Source: Nocardioides daejeonensis
GTDB lineage: Bacteria > Actinomycetota > Actinomycetes > Propionibacteriales > Nocardioidaceae
Reading direction: 5' to 3'
Assembly (NCBI RefSeq): GCF_003194585.1
Contig: NZ_QHKZ01000003.1
Span: forward strand, 496,001-560,000
Length of the DNA: 64,000 bases
Positions 17,855 through 30,619 of this stretch are shown one piece after another. Below the pieces are notes generated by a model that was given only the letters and a program-made list of their open reading frames with translations, had not been told where the DNA came from and made no database searches. How positions within the stretch are numbered: the first letter of the stretch is position 1; each line of letters opens with the position of its first letter. A program made the position numbers and the translations under genes.

Positions 17855-18742
17855 ATGTCACGAGGCACTACCACCGTCCTGGCCCGCTGGGCTCCCGACG
17901 TCGTGCGACCTTGGCAGGCCCTGGTCGCCCAGGCCGGCACCGGCGAGACCGCTGCGCTCGTCGGCCTGCTCCGGAGCACCTGCGCCGCCGCCAACGGGTT
18001 GGACGGCTTGCCGCTGCCGCCGGGCATACCCACCCTGCCGGAGTACGCGCCGGTCGTGGTCGAGTTCGCTGAGCAGTTCTGCGTCGACGTCTCCTCCGTC
18101 GACGACGAGCTGAGGGGCCGGTTCACCGAGGCAGTCGGGGCCGAGAGCGGCAACGTGGTGGCGGCGCTCTGGGTCGCCGACATGCTGCCGCGGGTCGACC
18201 ACGCGCTCACTCGGCTCTTCCCCGAGGACGCCGACAGTGACTACGACGAGATCGCGTGGCGCACCCCGAGCGACCTGCTCACCGACGTGGTCGCCCGGCT
18301 CATCCCCGCCATGGGCCAGCTCCAGGCTCTCGATGCGGTGACCACCGAGGTGGTCAGGCTACGCGGGGCGGCGGCACACAACTGCCGGCTCTGCAAGTCG
18401 CTGCGGGACACCACCGCGATCGCGGCCGGCGCCGACGAGAGCGTCCTGTCGGGACTCGCCGACGACGCGCAGGCGCAGGTCGACCTCGAGCCGCGTCACC
18501 GCGCCGCCGTGGCACTTGCCGATGCGGTGATCTGGTCGCCCGCTCACCTCTCCGACGACCTGCTCGCCGACGTACGGCGTCACCTGAGCCCGGAGGAGCA
18601 GCTGGAGGTCGTGCTCGATGTGGCGCGCAACGGCGTCAACAAGATCATGGTCGCACTCGGCGCGGACGCGGCCCGGGTGACCGACGGCGTGGAGCACTAC
18701 CACGTGGGAAGCGACGGCATCCCGGTCTTCGCAGAGGTCTGA
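17855..18742 (+). CDS. Carboxymuconolactone decarboxylase/AhpD-like protein
   Basis: 295 residues, all helical in character, with the AhpD-type redox motif AHNCRLCKSLRD (Cys177-x-x-Cys180) near the middle, followed by EPRHRAAVALADAVIWSP and EEQLEVVLDVARNGVNKIMVALG. These match the alkylhydroperoxidase/CMD superfamily, often involved in peroxide handling. The N-terminal ~110 residues look like a second, degenerate copy of the helical repeat without the cysteines. Same strand as the upstream aminotransferase; the stop lies 10 nt from the stop of the convergent membrane-protein gene. Confidence 0.72.
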   Translation: MSRGTTTVLARWAPDVVRPWQALVAQAGTGETAALVGLLRSTCAAANGLDGLPLPPGIPTLPEYAPVVVEFAEQFCVDVSSVDDELRGRFTEAVGAESGNVVAALWVADMLPRVDHALTRLFPEDADSDYDEIAWRTPSDLLTDVVARLIPAMGQLQALDAVTTEVVRLRGAAAHNCRLCKSLRDTTAIAAGADESVLSGLADDAQAQVDLEPRHRAAVALADAVIWSPAHLSDDLLADVRRHLSPEEQLEVVLDVARNGVNKIMVALGADAARVTDGVEHYHVGSDGIPVFAEV

Positions 18743-18751
18743 GGAGGCCCG

Positions 18752-19855
18752 TCAGCGCCGCGCATCGCGCCGGTTGGAGTACCAGGCGGTGACCGGCGAC
18801 CGGGTGAGCAGCACCGCGGCGTACGCCGAAGCTCCGGTGAGCACGAGCATCATCGGAGCGCCGGCGGCCAGGAGCAGCGAGAAGAGCGCGGTGGCGACGC
18901 ACGAGGCGAAGAGGATCCAGCGCGCCCAGCCGAATCCGGCGAAGGCGAACCCGGCCATCGCCAGGGCGGCCAGCGCCCAGGCAGAGAGCAGCACGCTCAT
19001 CACCACGACCATGGTGCGCAGCGTGGAGAGGGCGACTCCGCTGTCAGAGAACCGCTCGTCGGACTCGTAGAGGTCCCGCAGGATCGTGTCGTCGGCCGGC
19101 AGCACGAGCATCGCGGTCAGGGTGCTCGCCAACGAGAAACCGGCGAACACCCACACCAGCACACAAGCCGCGACGAGCTCGCCTGGGCGGCGCGGGGCGC
19201 GACGAGCGAGCGCCGGGTTGGCAGCGCCGTACCCCGCCCAGGGGCGAGGGCCCTCCGGCCCCGCGGGCGGCACCTCGGCCTGAGGCGTCGGCAGGGCGTC
19301 CTGCCCGGACCCGGGCAGATGCTCGTGACCCTGCGTCTCCTGCGGGGCCTGGCCCGTCTGCTGCGGCCAAGCGCCGCTGCCACCCGCCGCGGGCCACTCC
19401 CCCGCCTCGCGCGTCCGCGGCTGGGGTGCGCGCCCGGCGAACCAGTCCCGCGCCGGGCGCGTCCAGAGCAGCACGACGGAGACCGCGACCAAGGAGGCCG
19501 CGAACCCACCGACCAGCAGGCCGCTCACGAAGAGCGGGACAGCGAGCACGCTGATCACCACACGCGCCTGCTGGTGCCGCTGCAGCACGAAGACGCCGAG
19601 GATCGCCATGGCGGCGGCGCACGCGCCCGCCACCAGGGAGGCGCCGTGCATCAGGTCGATGACCCGCTGCAGGTCGAGTCCGGTGCCGCTCAGCGGCGGC
19701 TCCGAGAGCGACTTCTCGATCTGCTCGCGGGTGTCGATCGAGCGCAGTCGCGCGACGGTGTCGTAGACCGAGATGAGCACCACGACCGAGCCGACGAGGA
19801 TCGCCCACCCCGAGAACGTGACCTGGGGCGGACGCGGCACGGTGCGTTCACTCAT
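18752..19855 (-). CDS. Multi-pass membrane protein with a Pro/Gln/Gly-rich cytosolic linker
   Basis: 367 residues, not recognised as a named family. About four hydrophobic helices lie in the N-terminal half (VTFSGWAILVGSVVVLISV, then ASLVAGACAAAMAILGVFVL and so on). A low-complexity segment rich in Gly, Pro and Gln spans about 155-235 (PQQTGQAPQETQGHEHLPG). About four more helices follow (ELVAACVLVWVFAGFSLAS, VVVMSVLLSAWALAALAMAG and others). A conserved-looking extracytoplasmic loop sits between helices 1 and 2 (RSIDTREQIEKSLSEPP). ATG at 19855 is chosen over upstream codons that cross the hairpin region. No transporter or enzyme motif is seen. Confidence 0.7.
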   Translation of the reverse strand: MSERTVPRPPQVTFSGWAILVGSVVVLISVYDTVARLRSIDTREQIEKSLSEPPLSGTGLDLQRVIDLMHGASLVAGACAAAMAILGVFVLQRHQQARVVISVLAVPLFVSGLLVGGFAASLVAVSVVLLWTRPARDWFAGRAPQPRTREAGEWPAAGGSGAWPQQTGQAPQETQGHEHLPGSGQDALPTPQAEVPPAGPEGPRPWAGYGAANPALARRAPRRPGELVAACVLVWVFAGFSLASTLTAMLVLPADDTILRDLYESDERFSDSGVALSTLRTMVVVMSVLLSAWALAALAMAGFAFAGFGWARWILFASCVATALFSLLLAAGAPMMLVLTGASAYAAVLLTRSPVTAWYSNRRDARR

Positions 19856-19890
19856 GCCGACCAGTCTCTCAGCCACGTCGAAACGACCGC

Positions 19891-19929
19891 GAACCGGTGA
19901 CGGCGAAGGTGCTCCGCCGACACCGGTTC
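19891..19929. promoter_or_regulatory. Inverted repeat upstream of the membrane-protein gene
   Basis: 15-nt arms (GAACCGGTGACGGCG and CGCCGACACCGGTTC) pair with a single A-A mismatch around a 9-nt loop. It lies 36 nt before the start codon at 19855. A third GAACCGGTG copy sits in the loop of the neighbouring clpB terminator. It may be an operator or a second terminator. Confidence 0.5.
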
Positions 19930-19965
19930 GGCACATGCCGGAGAGCAGCCGTACCGAGCGCTTTC

Positions 19966-20010
19966 GGTGCGCCGAGGGCTGGAACCGGTGTCAGCAGCCC
20001 TCGGCGCACC
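19966..20010 (-). terminator. clpB terminator hairpin
   Basis: Perfect 16-bp stem, GGTGCGCCGAGGGCTG with CAGCCCTCGGCGCACC, around a 13-nt loop, starting 16 nt after the clpB stop codon. No T-run follows on the minus strand. The loop contains GAACCGGTG, also found in the inverted repeat next door. Confidence 0.7.
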
Positions 20011-20026
20011 TCGATGAGCGACGTGC

Positions 20027-22612
<2,586 letters not shown>

Positions 22613-22732
22613 CGCAGCTTCCCTCCTGGTGCGGATGGCCCGTCACTGGACCACCATCGTGTGACAAGACCATCGCGTCGTACGGCGGCTTGTCGAGACC
22701 CGACGGGCCTCACTCATCACAACATCAGGAAA

Positions 22733-22753
22733 GTTGAGTCCATTCCGCTCAAC
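22733..22753. promoter_or_regulatory. HAIR-like HspR operator upstream of clpB
   Basis: GTTGAGT, seven bases, then GCTCAAC. The published HspR-associated inverted repeat (HAIR) is CTTGAGT-N7-ACTCAAG. Eleven of the fourteen arm bases match, with exact N7 spacing. It sits 121 nt upstream of the clpB start and downstream of the preceding gene. hspR is encoded 2.6 kb away. Confidence 0.7.
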
Positions 22754-22836
22754 CCTGGCTTTTTTGCTCCGCCTCGCACTCCCCGCTATGACGGCCGGCT
22801 CCCGTCGCTGACACCGCAGGAGACTGCCCTCGGGGC

Positions 22837-23772
22837 TCAGTCCAGATCGTGTGGCGCCTGGTGTTCGGGCAGTTCGGAGACGTCGGCGCCCTCGGGAAGC
22901 AGGCAGGTCCTGCAGAAGTCCTCCCCGAACGGGGTCAGGTGGATGCTGCGGCGCACCACCTTCGCGGAGCGCACCGAGTGCATCGCCGCGAGCACGTCGG
23001 GCTGCGCCTCCACCACCTGGTACTCCAGCGGATCGCGCAGCTGCTCGCGCGAGAACCAGACCAGCCCGAGCCGGAAGAGGTTGTTGAGGTACGACGGCAC
23101 CTGGTCGAGGTAGCGAACGCCCGCCCGCGGCCCGATCATGTTGAGCCCGGGCGCCACCAGCGTCGAGCTGACCAGCCCTACCGCGCCCCCCGTGCGTACG
23201 TCGACACTCGGCTGAGGTCCGCCGCGTAGGAGCAGCAGCAGGATGCGGCCCTCGTCGGGCGCCATCTCGTCGAGGATCCGCGCGTACGCCGGGTGGCCCT
23301 GCTCGTTGTTCCAGACGTCGCGGGAGCGCGCCAGCAGCGCCTCGCCCTGCTCCCGCAGCGACTGCTGCTGGCGGAGCTGGCGCAGCTCGACCTGCTTCTC
23401 CTGCGCCTCGGCCCGCTGCTCGGAGTTGCTCAGCGACGTACTGACCTGGATCACCGCTTCGGGCACCGGCATCCCGCTGCTGACCGCCTTGGCCAGGTCG
23501 GCGATCACGCCCGAGGCGGCTGCGAAACCTTGCGCCACCTCGACGGCGGTCTGCGGGTTCGTGGCGGCCTTGAGCATCCGGCGTCCGGTCTTCACGCCGG
23601 CGACGACGCCCCACTCGGCGGTCCGCAGCCACGACGTGGCCGCCAGCCGGACCAGGCCTGGCAGTGCGTCCACCGCCGGGGTCGCGCCGGGGCGACGCTC
23701 GGGCAGTCGTTCGTTGCTCGGTCGCCCGCTCGCGCCTCGCTCGGCTCCGTCGCTCACAGGTTCCTCCGTCAT
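22837..23772 (-). CDS. DUF4393 (Abi-alpha-like) family protein
   Basis: About 311 residues. A polar N-terminus (~40 residues) is followed by an amphipathic helical region with Ala/Gln/Glu heptads (LSNSEQRAEAQEKQVELRQL). The C-terminal domain matches DUF4393: HPAYARILDEMAPDEGRIL, then PGLNMIGPRAGVRYLDQVPSYLNNLFRLGLVWF and VRRSIHLTPFGEDFCRTC. DUF4393 includes the Abi-alpha proteins named from phage abortive infection in lactococci, but most members are of unknown role. ATG at 23772 overlaps the stop of the upstream DUF445 gene (TGATG), which indicates translational coupling. Confidence 0.7.
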   Translation of the reverse strand: MTEEPVSDGAERGASGRPSNERLPERRPGATPAVDALPGLVRLAATSWLRTAEWGVVAGVKTGRRMLKAATNPQTAVEVAQGFAAASGVIADLAKAVSSGMPVPEAVIQVSTSLSNSEQRAEAQEKQVELRQLRQQQSLREQGEALLARSRDVWNNEQGHPAYARILDEMAPDEGRILLLLLRGGPQPSVDVRTGGAVGLVSSTLVAPGLNMIGPRAGVRYLDQVPSYLNNLFRLGLVWFSREQLRDPLEYQVVEAQPDVLAAMHSVRSAKVVRRSIHLTPFGEDFCRTCLLPEGADVSELPEHQAPHDLD

Positions 23773-25124
23773 CAGGCTCCGCCGACCTTGAAGATCAGCT
23801 CGTGGATGAGACCACCGGCCGCTCCCATGATGGCGCCGTGAGCGTAGAGCATCCACTCGTCCTCGCGGATGGCGGAGCGCATCATCTCCACGAAGTCCCG
23901 CGGCGGAAGCTCCTTGGTGCGCGCGGCGATCAGGGTCCGGATCTTCTCCGACTGCTGCTTGCTGAACTCGGCGTCCTTGAAGGGGGTGAGGGTGCGACCG
24001 ACCGCCTCCGTGGCGAACTCGTCCTTGATGCGGTCGTAGGTCGAGCCACCCAACGCGATCCGAGCGGCGCCGCGAGCGGGACCGGCGGCCTTGTCGATGG
24101 CAGGACCGAGGGCGGCGGCGAGCATCTGGCGCGTACGGTCCCCGCGGGGGCCGTCCATGAGGAAGTCACCGATCCGCTCCAGCGTGATCACGTCGTCGGC
24201 GATGATCTGGGCATAGACCTCCGCCGCCTCGTTCTGCCGGCGCAGGAAGAGACCGTGGAAGCGGACCCCGAAATAGCGCTTTGGCTCCGTGGGTTCGAAG
24301 ATCAGCCACATGCCGAGGGCATTGGTGATCCACCCGATGATCACGCCGAGCACCGGCAACACCCACCACAGGTGCACCCAGTGGTAGACGAAGGCAGCCG
24401 GGACGCCGAGCAGGAAGCCGAAGATGAACCCGAAGTTCACCATCAGGTTGAGCTCCTTCTGCCCGATGTCCTTGAACACCCGCACCACCAGCGCCGGGTT
24501 CTTGCGGAAGTGGTCGATGACCATGATCTTCGGGTCGAGGAGCTGGTCGATGTGCACGCCGATCTCGGTGGTCACGGTGCCGACAACGCTCGGCAGCTGC
24601 GCCTGCACCCGGGCGATGATCGCCCGCTTGCCAGTCGCCGGGAGGTCGCGCCAGAAGGCCGGATGGCTGCGCCGCATCACCTCGTCGACGAGCTGCGGGA
24701 TCTCCGGCTCGAACATGTTGACGATGTGCTCGCCGATCTTCTCCGGCTCAAGCTGCTGGTAGAACTCGGCAGGGGTTCCCAGCTTGGCGATCGCCTTGTC
24801 GACGGCGATGCTGCCCATCTTGGCTGCACGCGCGGGGACGATGCCCTGCCAGCCCACGCCGCCGATCAGGACACCGGGAACCTCCTGCAGCTTGCGGGGA
24901 GCGAGCCTGGCCAGCTCGGACATGCCGGGCACCCGGAAGCCGTGGAAGTTGATCGGAGAGAAGAGCATGATCAGGCCGGTCCAGTTGATCAGCCAACCGA
25001 TCACCCCGGTGAAGAGCGGGATGCTCAGGAAGGCGAACCATTCCCACGTGCCGTGAAGGTCCTGGAGGAACCAGTCGACGTCGGCCAACCAGTCGAGGAC
25101 TCGATCGAACGTCGCACTCACCAC
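23772..25124 (-). CDS. DUF445 family membrane protein
   Basis: 450 residues. An N-terminal membrane hairpin (WFAFLSIPLFTGVIGWLINWTGLIMLF) is followed by the DUF445 motif FHGFRVPG, a helical soluble region, and a second membrane pair (FIFGFLLGVPAAFVYHWVHLWWVLPVLGVIIGWITNALGMWLIFEP). The NALGMWLIFEPTEPK segment repeats the WTGLIMLFSPINFHG pattern, so the protein is an internal duplication. The C-terminus has a last hydrophobic patch (HGAIMGAAGGLIHEL). Function unknown. GTG start at 25124; the coupled DUF4393 gene follows, so the two products may act together at the membrane. Confidence 0.75.
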   Translation of the reverse strand: MVSATFDRVLDWLADVDWFLQDLHGTWEWFAFLSIPLFTGVIGWLINWTGLIMLFSPINFHGFRVPGMSELARLAPRKLQEVPGVLIGGVGWQGIVPARAAKMGSIAVDKAIAKLGTPAEFYQQLEPEKIGEHIVNMFEPEIPQLVDEVMRRSHPAFWRDLPATGKRAIIARVQAQLPSVVGTVTTEIGVHIDQLLDPKIMVIDHFRKNPALVVRVFKDIGQKELNLMVNFGFIFGFLLGVPAAFVYHWVHLWWVLPVLGVIIGWITNALGMWLIFEPTEPKRYFGVRFHGLFLRRQNEAAEVYAQIIADDVITLERIGDFLMDGPRGDRTRQMLAAALGPAIDKAAGPARGAARIALGGSTYDRIKDEFATEAVGRTLTPFKDAEFSKQQSEKIRTLIAARTKELPPRDFVEMMRSAIREDEWMLYAHGAIMGAAGGLIHELIFKVGGA

Positions 25125-25258
25125 CTTGTTGCCGGACGCCGATCACGCGTGCGTCGAGTAGTCCCTCTTCTCCCCACGCGGAGGTTACCGGAGTAACTCG
25201 GAGTCCGAACAGCGTTTCATTCCCCGCCCGCCGCGACTGTGGTGGCGCCGTACGCCGG

Positions 25259-25343
25259 ACTGTGTGACGAAATTGTTTGCCTGTGTGCCGTAGCTACGCA
25301 CACCAAGCGTCAGATTCCCCGCCCGGGCGGGGAATCTGACGCT
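25259..25343. repeat. Compound palindromic element, copy 1 (includes hspR terminator)
   Basis: The core is a perfect 38-bp palindrome at 25306-25343 (arm begins AGCGTCAGATTCCCCG and is centred on GCCCGGGC). Next to it is an imperfect palindrome containing GCCGTAGCTACG with GTGTGC/GCACAC arms (about 25283-25303), then AATT and GTCACACAGT read on the minus strand. All three parts recur in the same order at 36952-37040. The long palindrome abuts the hspR stop codon and would make a very stable terminator for the dnaK operon. Confidence 0.85.
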
Positions 25344-25774
25344 CAGCGGCCGCGCCGCCAGACGACGACGGACTGGCCAGGGTCGGGGGTGCGGAGGACG
25401 GGGAGCTTGTTGTCGGGGCGGGGGGCGCCGCGGGTGGCGAGCGCCTGCCGCAGCGCCGCGCGGGTGGCCTCGAGCTCGGCTATCAGCTCCTCGTTGCGGG
25501 CAGCGAGGGCGGCGGCCTGGTTCTCCAGCTCGACGATGCGGCGCACCCCTTCGATGCCGATGCCGCTGGCGGTGAGCTCGGCGATGGTGCGCAACTTCTC
25601 GATGTCGCGGTGGGAGTAGCGGCGACCACCGCCGCCGGTGCGCTGCGGGAGGATCAGGCCCATGCGCTCGTAGGTGCGGAGCGTCTGGGGATGCAGTCCG
25701 GCGAGCTGGGCGGCGACACTGATCACGTAGACGCCGACCTCGGGGTCGGGACGCTCCACGGACGCCATGGCCAT
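25343..25774 (-). CDS. hspR: Heat-shock repressor HspR (MerR family)
   Basis: 143-residue MerR-type repressor of the dnaK operon and clpB; in Streptomyces it binds HAIR sites with DnaK as co-repressor. The winged helix is clear: YVISVAAQLAGLHPQTLRTY, ERMGLILPQRTGGGGRRYSHRDIEKL. A Leu/Glu-rich coiled coil for dimerisation follows (VELENQAAALAARNEELIAE, about 80-110). The ATG overlaps the dnaJ stop (TGATG), so it is the last coupled cistron of the operon. A 38-bp palindromic terminator starts at its stop codon. Confidence 0.95.
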   Translation of the reverse strand: MAMASVERPDPEVGVYVISVAAQLAGLHPQTLRTYERMGLILPQRTGGGGRRYSHRDIEKLRTIAELTASGIGIEGVRRIVELENQAAALAARNEELIAELEATRAALRQALATRGAPRPDNKLPVLRTPDPGQSVVVWRRGR

Positions 25775-26904
25775 CAGCTCCCTTCGAAGAGATTGCCGCG
25801 CAGCGGCTTCCCTGCCGTGGCCTCACGATAGGCCTCGACGGCGGCTCGGGTCGCCTCGTCGAGGACCGCCGGTACCTGCACCTTGACCGCGACCAGCAGG
25901 TCGCCGTGGGTGCCGTCGGCCCGCTTCGGGCCCTTGCCCCGCACCCGGAAGGTGCGGCCGTCGGGCGTGCCGGCAGGGATCTTCAGGGTCACCGGCGCGC
26001 CGCCCAAGGTGGGCACCTTGATGTCGGCCCCCAGCGCCAGCTCATCGAACCCCACAGGTACGTCGAGGGTCAGGTTGTCGCCCTTGCGTGCGAAGAGGCG
26101 GTGCGGGGTCACCTTGACCGTGACGTAGAGGTCCCCGGCGGGGCCACCGTTCTCGCCGGCGCCGCCCTTGCCGCGGAGCCGGATCCGCTGGCCGTCCTTG
26201 ACCCCGGCAGGGATGCGCGCCTGGATCGTGCGCGCCGACTGACCGCGGCCGGAGCCGAGGCAGGTCGGGCACGGCTCGTCGTACACGAGCTGCCGACCAC
26301 CGCAAGCGGGGCAGGTCTCGTTGAGGGTGAAGGCGCCACCGACGGAGCCGGCGACCATGCCGGAGCCCTCGCACTGGGGACAGATATGCGGCTTGGTGCC
26401 CGGCTTGCCGCCGCTGCCTCCGCAGGTGGCACACGGTGAGTCGCTGGTCAGCCGGAGGCTGATCGTGACGCCGTCGAGCGCGTCGGTGAAGCTGATCGTG
26501 GCTCCGGTCTCGACGTCGGGGCCCTTGCGCGCGCGGCGGCCGCGCTGCCGGCCACCGCCGAAGAGGTCGCCGAACATGTCGCCGAACCCGCCGCCCGAGC
26601 CGCCCGCTCGGTCCCGGAGCAGGTCGCTCAGGTCGAAACCGCCGGCGCCGCCGAAGCCACCGACCGGCATGCTGCGGATCTCGTCGTACTGCTTGCGCTT
26701 GTCGGCGTCGCCGACGACGTCATAGGCCTCGGCGACCGCCTTGAACTTGTCGTGCTTGGCGGTGTCCCCCGGATTGGAGTCGGGGTGGTTGGCGCGCGCA
26801 AGCTTGCGGTAGGCCTTCTTGATCTCCTCGGCGCTCGCGTCCTTGGAGACACCGAGCTCGGCGTAGTAGTCCTTGTTGGCCCAGTCGGCCTTACCGGTCG
26901 TCAT
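25774..26904 (-). CDS. dnaJ: Chaperone DnaJ (Hsp40)
   Basis: Co-chaperone that delivers clients to DnaK and stimulates its ATPase. 376 residues with the J domain (residues 11-77) carrying HPD in RANHPDSNPG, a Gly/Phe-rich linker (GGFGGAGGFDLSDLL ... GGGFGDMFGDLFGGG), four zinc-finger CxxCxGxG-type repeats (CATCGGSGGK, CPQCEGSGM, CPACGGRQ, CPTCLGSGRG), and the C-terminal substrate-binding domains (RIPAGVKDGQRIRLRGKG). The third zinc repeat ends GGRQ rather than GxG. Located between grpE and hspR. Confidence 0.97.
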   Translation of the reverse strand: MTTGKADWANKDYYAELGVSKDASAEEIKKAYRKLARANHPDSNPGDTAKHDKFKAVAEAYDVVGDADKRKQYDEIRSMPVGGFGGAGGFDLSDLLRDRAGGSGGGFGDMFGDLFGGGRQRGRRARKGPDVETGATISFTDALDGVTISLRLTSDSPCATCGGSGGKPGTKPHICPQCEGSGMVAGSVGGAFTLNETCPACGGRQLVYDEPCPTCLGSGRGQSARTIQARIPAGVKDGQRIRLRGKGGAGENGGPAGDLYVTVKVTPHRLFARKGDNLTLDVPVGFDELALGADIKVPTLGGAPVTLKIPAGTPDGRTFRVRGKGPKRADGTHGDLLVAVKVQVPAVLDEATRAAVEAYREATAGKPLRGNLFEGS

Positions 26905-26943
26905 GCGCGCACCTCCCTTCCCTCGTCTTGAACGAACCGGGCG

Positions 26944-27602
26944 TCAGCCCTGGCTCTCTTCCGTGTCTGCTGCCGGCGCAGGTCCGGCCGGGTCCGCCAC
27001 CAGCACCTGGGCGGCGCGGACCACTCGCTCGCCGATGCGGTAGCCGGCGCGCACCACGACCTTGCACGTGGTGACCGTGATCTCCGGGTCCTCCCCCACA
27101 TGGGAGAGGGCGTCGTGGAGGTTCGGGTCGAACGCATCCCCGGGCGCCCCGAAGCGGACGAGGCCCTGGCGGGCGACGACCTGCTCGAGCTGCTCGGCGA
27201 CGGCACGCAGTCCGTCATCGAGTTCGCCGTGCTCGCGGGCCCGATCGATAGTGTCGAGCACCTCGGTGATCGGGGAGAGCGCGGAGAACGTGGCGTTCTC
27301 CTTGATCAGCTCGCGATCGCGCTCGACCCGCCGCTTGTAGTTGAGGAACTCCGCCTGCAGCCGCTGCAGATCAGCGGTGCGCTCTGCGGCCTCGGCACGC
27401 GCGGCAGCCACCTCGTCGACCTGGCCTGCATCACCACCGGCGGACTGCTCGCCGTCGACCATGGCCTGGTCACCGGGCTCCAACGGGGCACCCTCCTCGA
27501 CCATGTTGGCGGCGCCGCTGATGTCAGACGCCTCACCGATGACCTCGGCGTCGGCCGGAGCGTCCTGCGACGCCCCGGCCGACTCCTGCTCGTGGGGCGA
27601 GG

Positions 27603-27606
<4 letters not shown>
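26944..27606 (-). CDS. grpE: Nucleotide exchange factor GrpE
   Basis: 220 residues. Acts as thermosensing nucleotide exchange factor for DnaK. It has an acidic disordered N-terminus (~65 residues), the long dimerisation helix ([30 protein letters not shown]) and the C-terminal beta domain with [20 protein letters not shown] and [21 protein letters not shown], the GrpE signature. The ATG overlaps the dnaK stop by 4 nt (ATGA). Confidence 0.96.
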
Positions 27607-29450
<1,844 letters not shown>

Positions 29451-29569
29451 GGGATCTCCTAGTCGTGTGCTGATTGCGTTGGTCTGATGGCGGCCACGCC
29501 GGCGCGAGGTACGCCGCCGAGGGCCGGATGTGGCCAGTGTGCCACGGTGGTGCCCACTCAGTCACATTA

Positions 29570-29590
29570 GTTGAGTCGTATCGACTCAGG
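29570..29590. promoter_or_regulatory. HAIR-like HspR operator upstream of dnaK
   Basis: GTTGAGT, seven bases (CGTATCG), then ACTCAGG; twelve of fourteen arm bases match the HAIR consensus CTTGAGT-N7-ACTCAAG. It is 120 nt upstream of the dnaK start, nearly the same distance as the clpB site from clpB. An extra ACTCA half-site lies just before it (29555-29559). Confidence 0.75.
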
Positions 29591-29729
29591 TTTCTGCTCA
29601 GTCCAACGGGCAGGCTGCGCGGATCATTCCCTCCCGGCGAACATTTCTTCGGCGAGCCGTCCCGCGTTCGACGGACTCTCCGGCCCGGGCGGCACGGGCG
29701 ATTTCGCACACCATGGAAGGCTGAGTGCC

Positions 29730-30572
29730 ATGACGGTTCCCGCACTCACCATGAACGACGGACACACGATCCCGCAGCTCGGCTTCGGGGTCTTCCAGGT
29801 CGACCCGGCCGAGACCGCCGGCGTCGTCGCCCAGGCCCTCGAGGTCGGCTACCGCCACATCGACACCGCCCAGATGTACGGCAACGAGCAGGGTGTCGGC
29901 GAGGCCGTCCGCGCGTCCGGCCTGCCCCGGGACGAGCTCTTCATCACCACCAAGCTGCACAACAGCTACCACCGCCCCGACGACGTACGGCGCTCCTTCG
30001 ACGAGTCGCTCAGCGCGCTCGGCCTCGACCACGTCGACCTCTTCCTCATCCACTGGCCCGTGCCCACCCAGTACGACGGCGACTACGTCTCCACCTGGCG
30101 GGCGATGACCGAGCTCACCGCCGACGGCCGGGCCCGCTCGGTCGGCGTGTCGAACTTCGAGCCCGACCACCTCGACCGGATCGTCGCGGAGACCGGGATC
30201 ATCCCCGTCGTCAACCAGGTCGAGGTGCACCCCTACTTCGACAACACCGCCGTGCGTGCGGCCAACGCGGCCCACGGCGTACTCACGGAGGCCTGGTCGC
30301 CGATCGCGCGCGGCAAGGTGGTCGGAGACCCCGTCGTGAAGGCGATCGCCGACCGGCTCGGTCGGAGCGAGACCCAGGTCGCACTCCGCTGGCACCTGCA
30401 GCGCGGCGCCATCGTCTTCCCCAAGAGCGTCGACCCCGGGCGGATGCGCTCCAACTTCGCGGTCACCGACTTCGAACTCACCGAGGACGACATGGCTGCC
30501 CTGGGGACCCTCGACAAGGGCGCCGAAGGCCGGATGGGACCGAACCCCGCCGTCTTCGACTGGATCGGCTGA
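29730..30572 (+). CDS. Aldo/keto reductase (AKR5-like, 2,5-diketo-D-gluconate reductase type)
   Basis: 280-residue NADPH-dependent carbonyl reductase with a TIM-barrel fold. The catalytic tetrad is complete: Asp45 and Tyr50 in YRHIDTAQMYGNE, Lys75 in FITTKLHN, His108 in LFLIHWPVP. The C-terminal cofactor clamp is IVFPKSVDPGRMRSNFAVTDFEL. ATG at 29730 is chosen because upstream codons lie in the dnaK promoter region. Substrate not deducible. The mug-like gene follows 47 nt later on the same strand. Confidence 0.9.
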   Translation: MTVPALTMNDGHTIPQLGFGVFQVDPAETAGVVAQALEVGYRHIDTAQMYGNEQGVGEAVRASGLPRDELFITTKLHNSYHRPDDVRRSFDESLSALGLDHVDLFLIHWPVPTQYDGDYVSTWRAMTELTADGRARSVGVSNFEPDHLDRIVAETGIIPVVNQVEVHPYFDNTAVRAANAAHGVLTEAWSPIARGKVVGDPVVKAIADRLGRSETQVALRWHLQRGAIVFPKSVDPGRMRSNFAVTDFELTEDDMAALGTLDKGAEGRMGPNPAVFDWIG

Positions 30573-30619
30573 TCCCCCTCCCGGAGCGTCGCACCGGCGC
30601 TCCGGGGATACTGCGCTGC

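Noticed and set aside
25259..25343. Palindromic element as an insertion-sequence end
   Set aside because: No transposase, no opposing terminal repeat and no target duplication was seen; kept as a repeat only.
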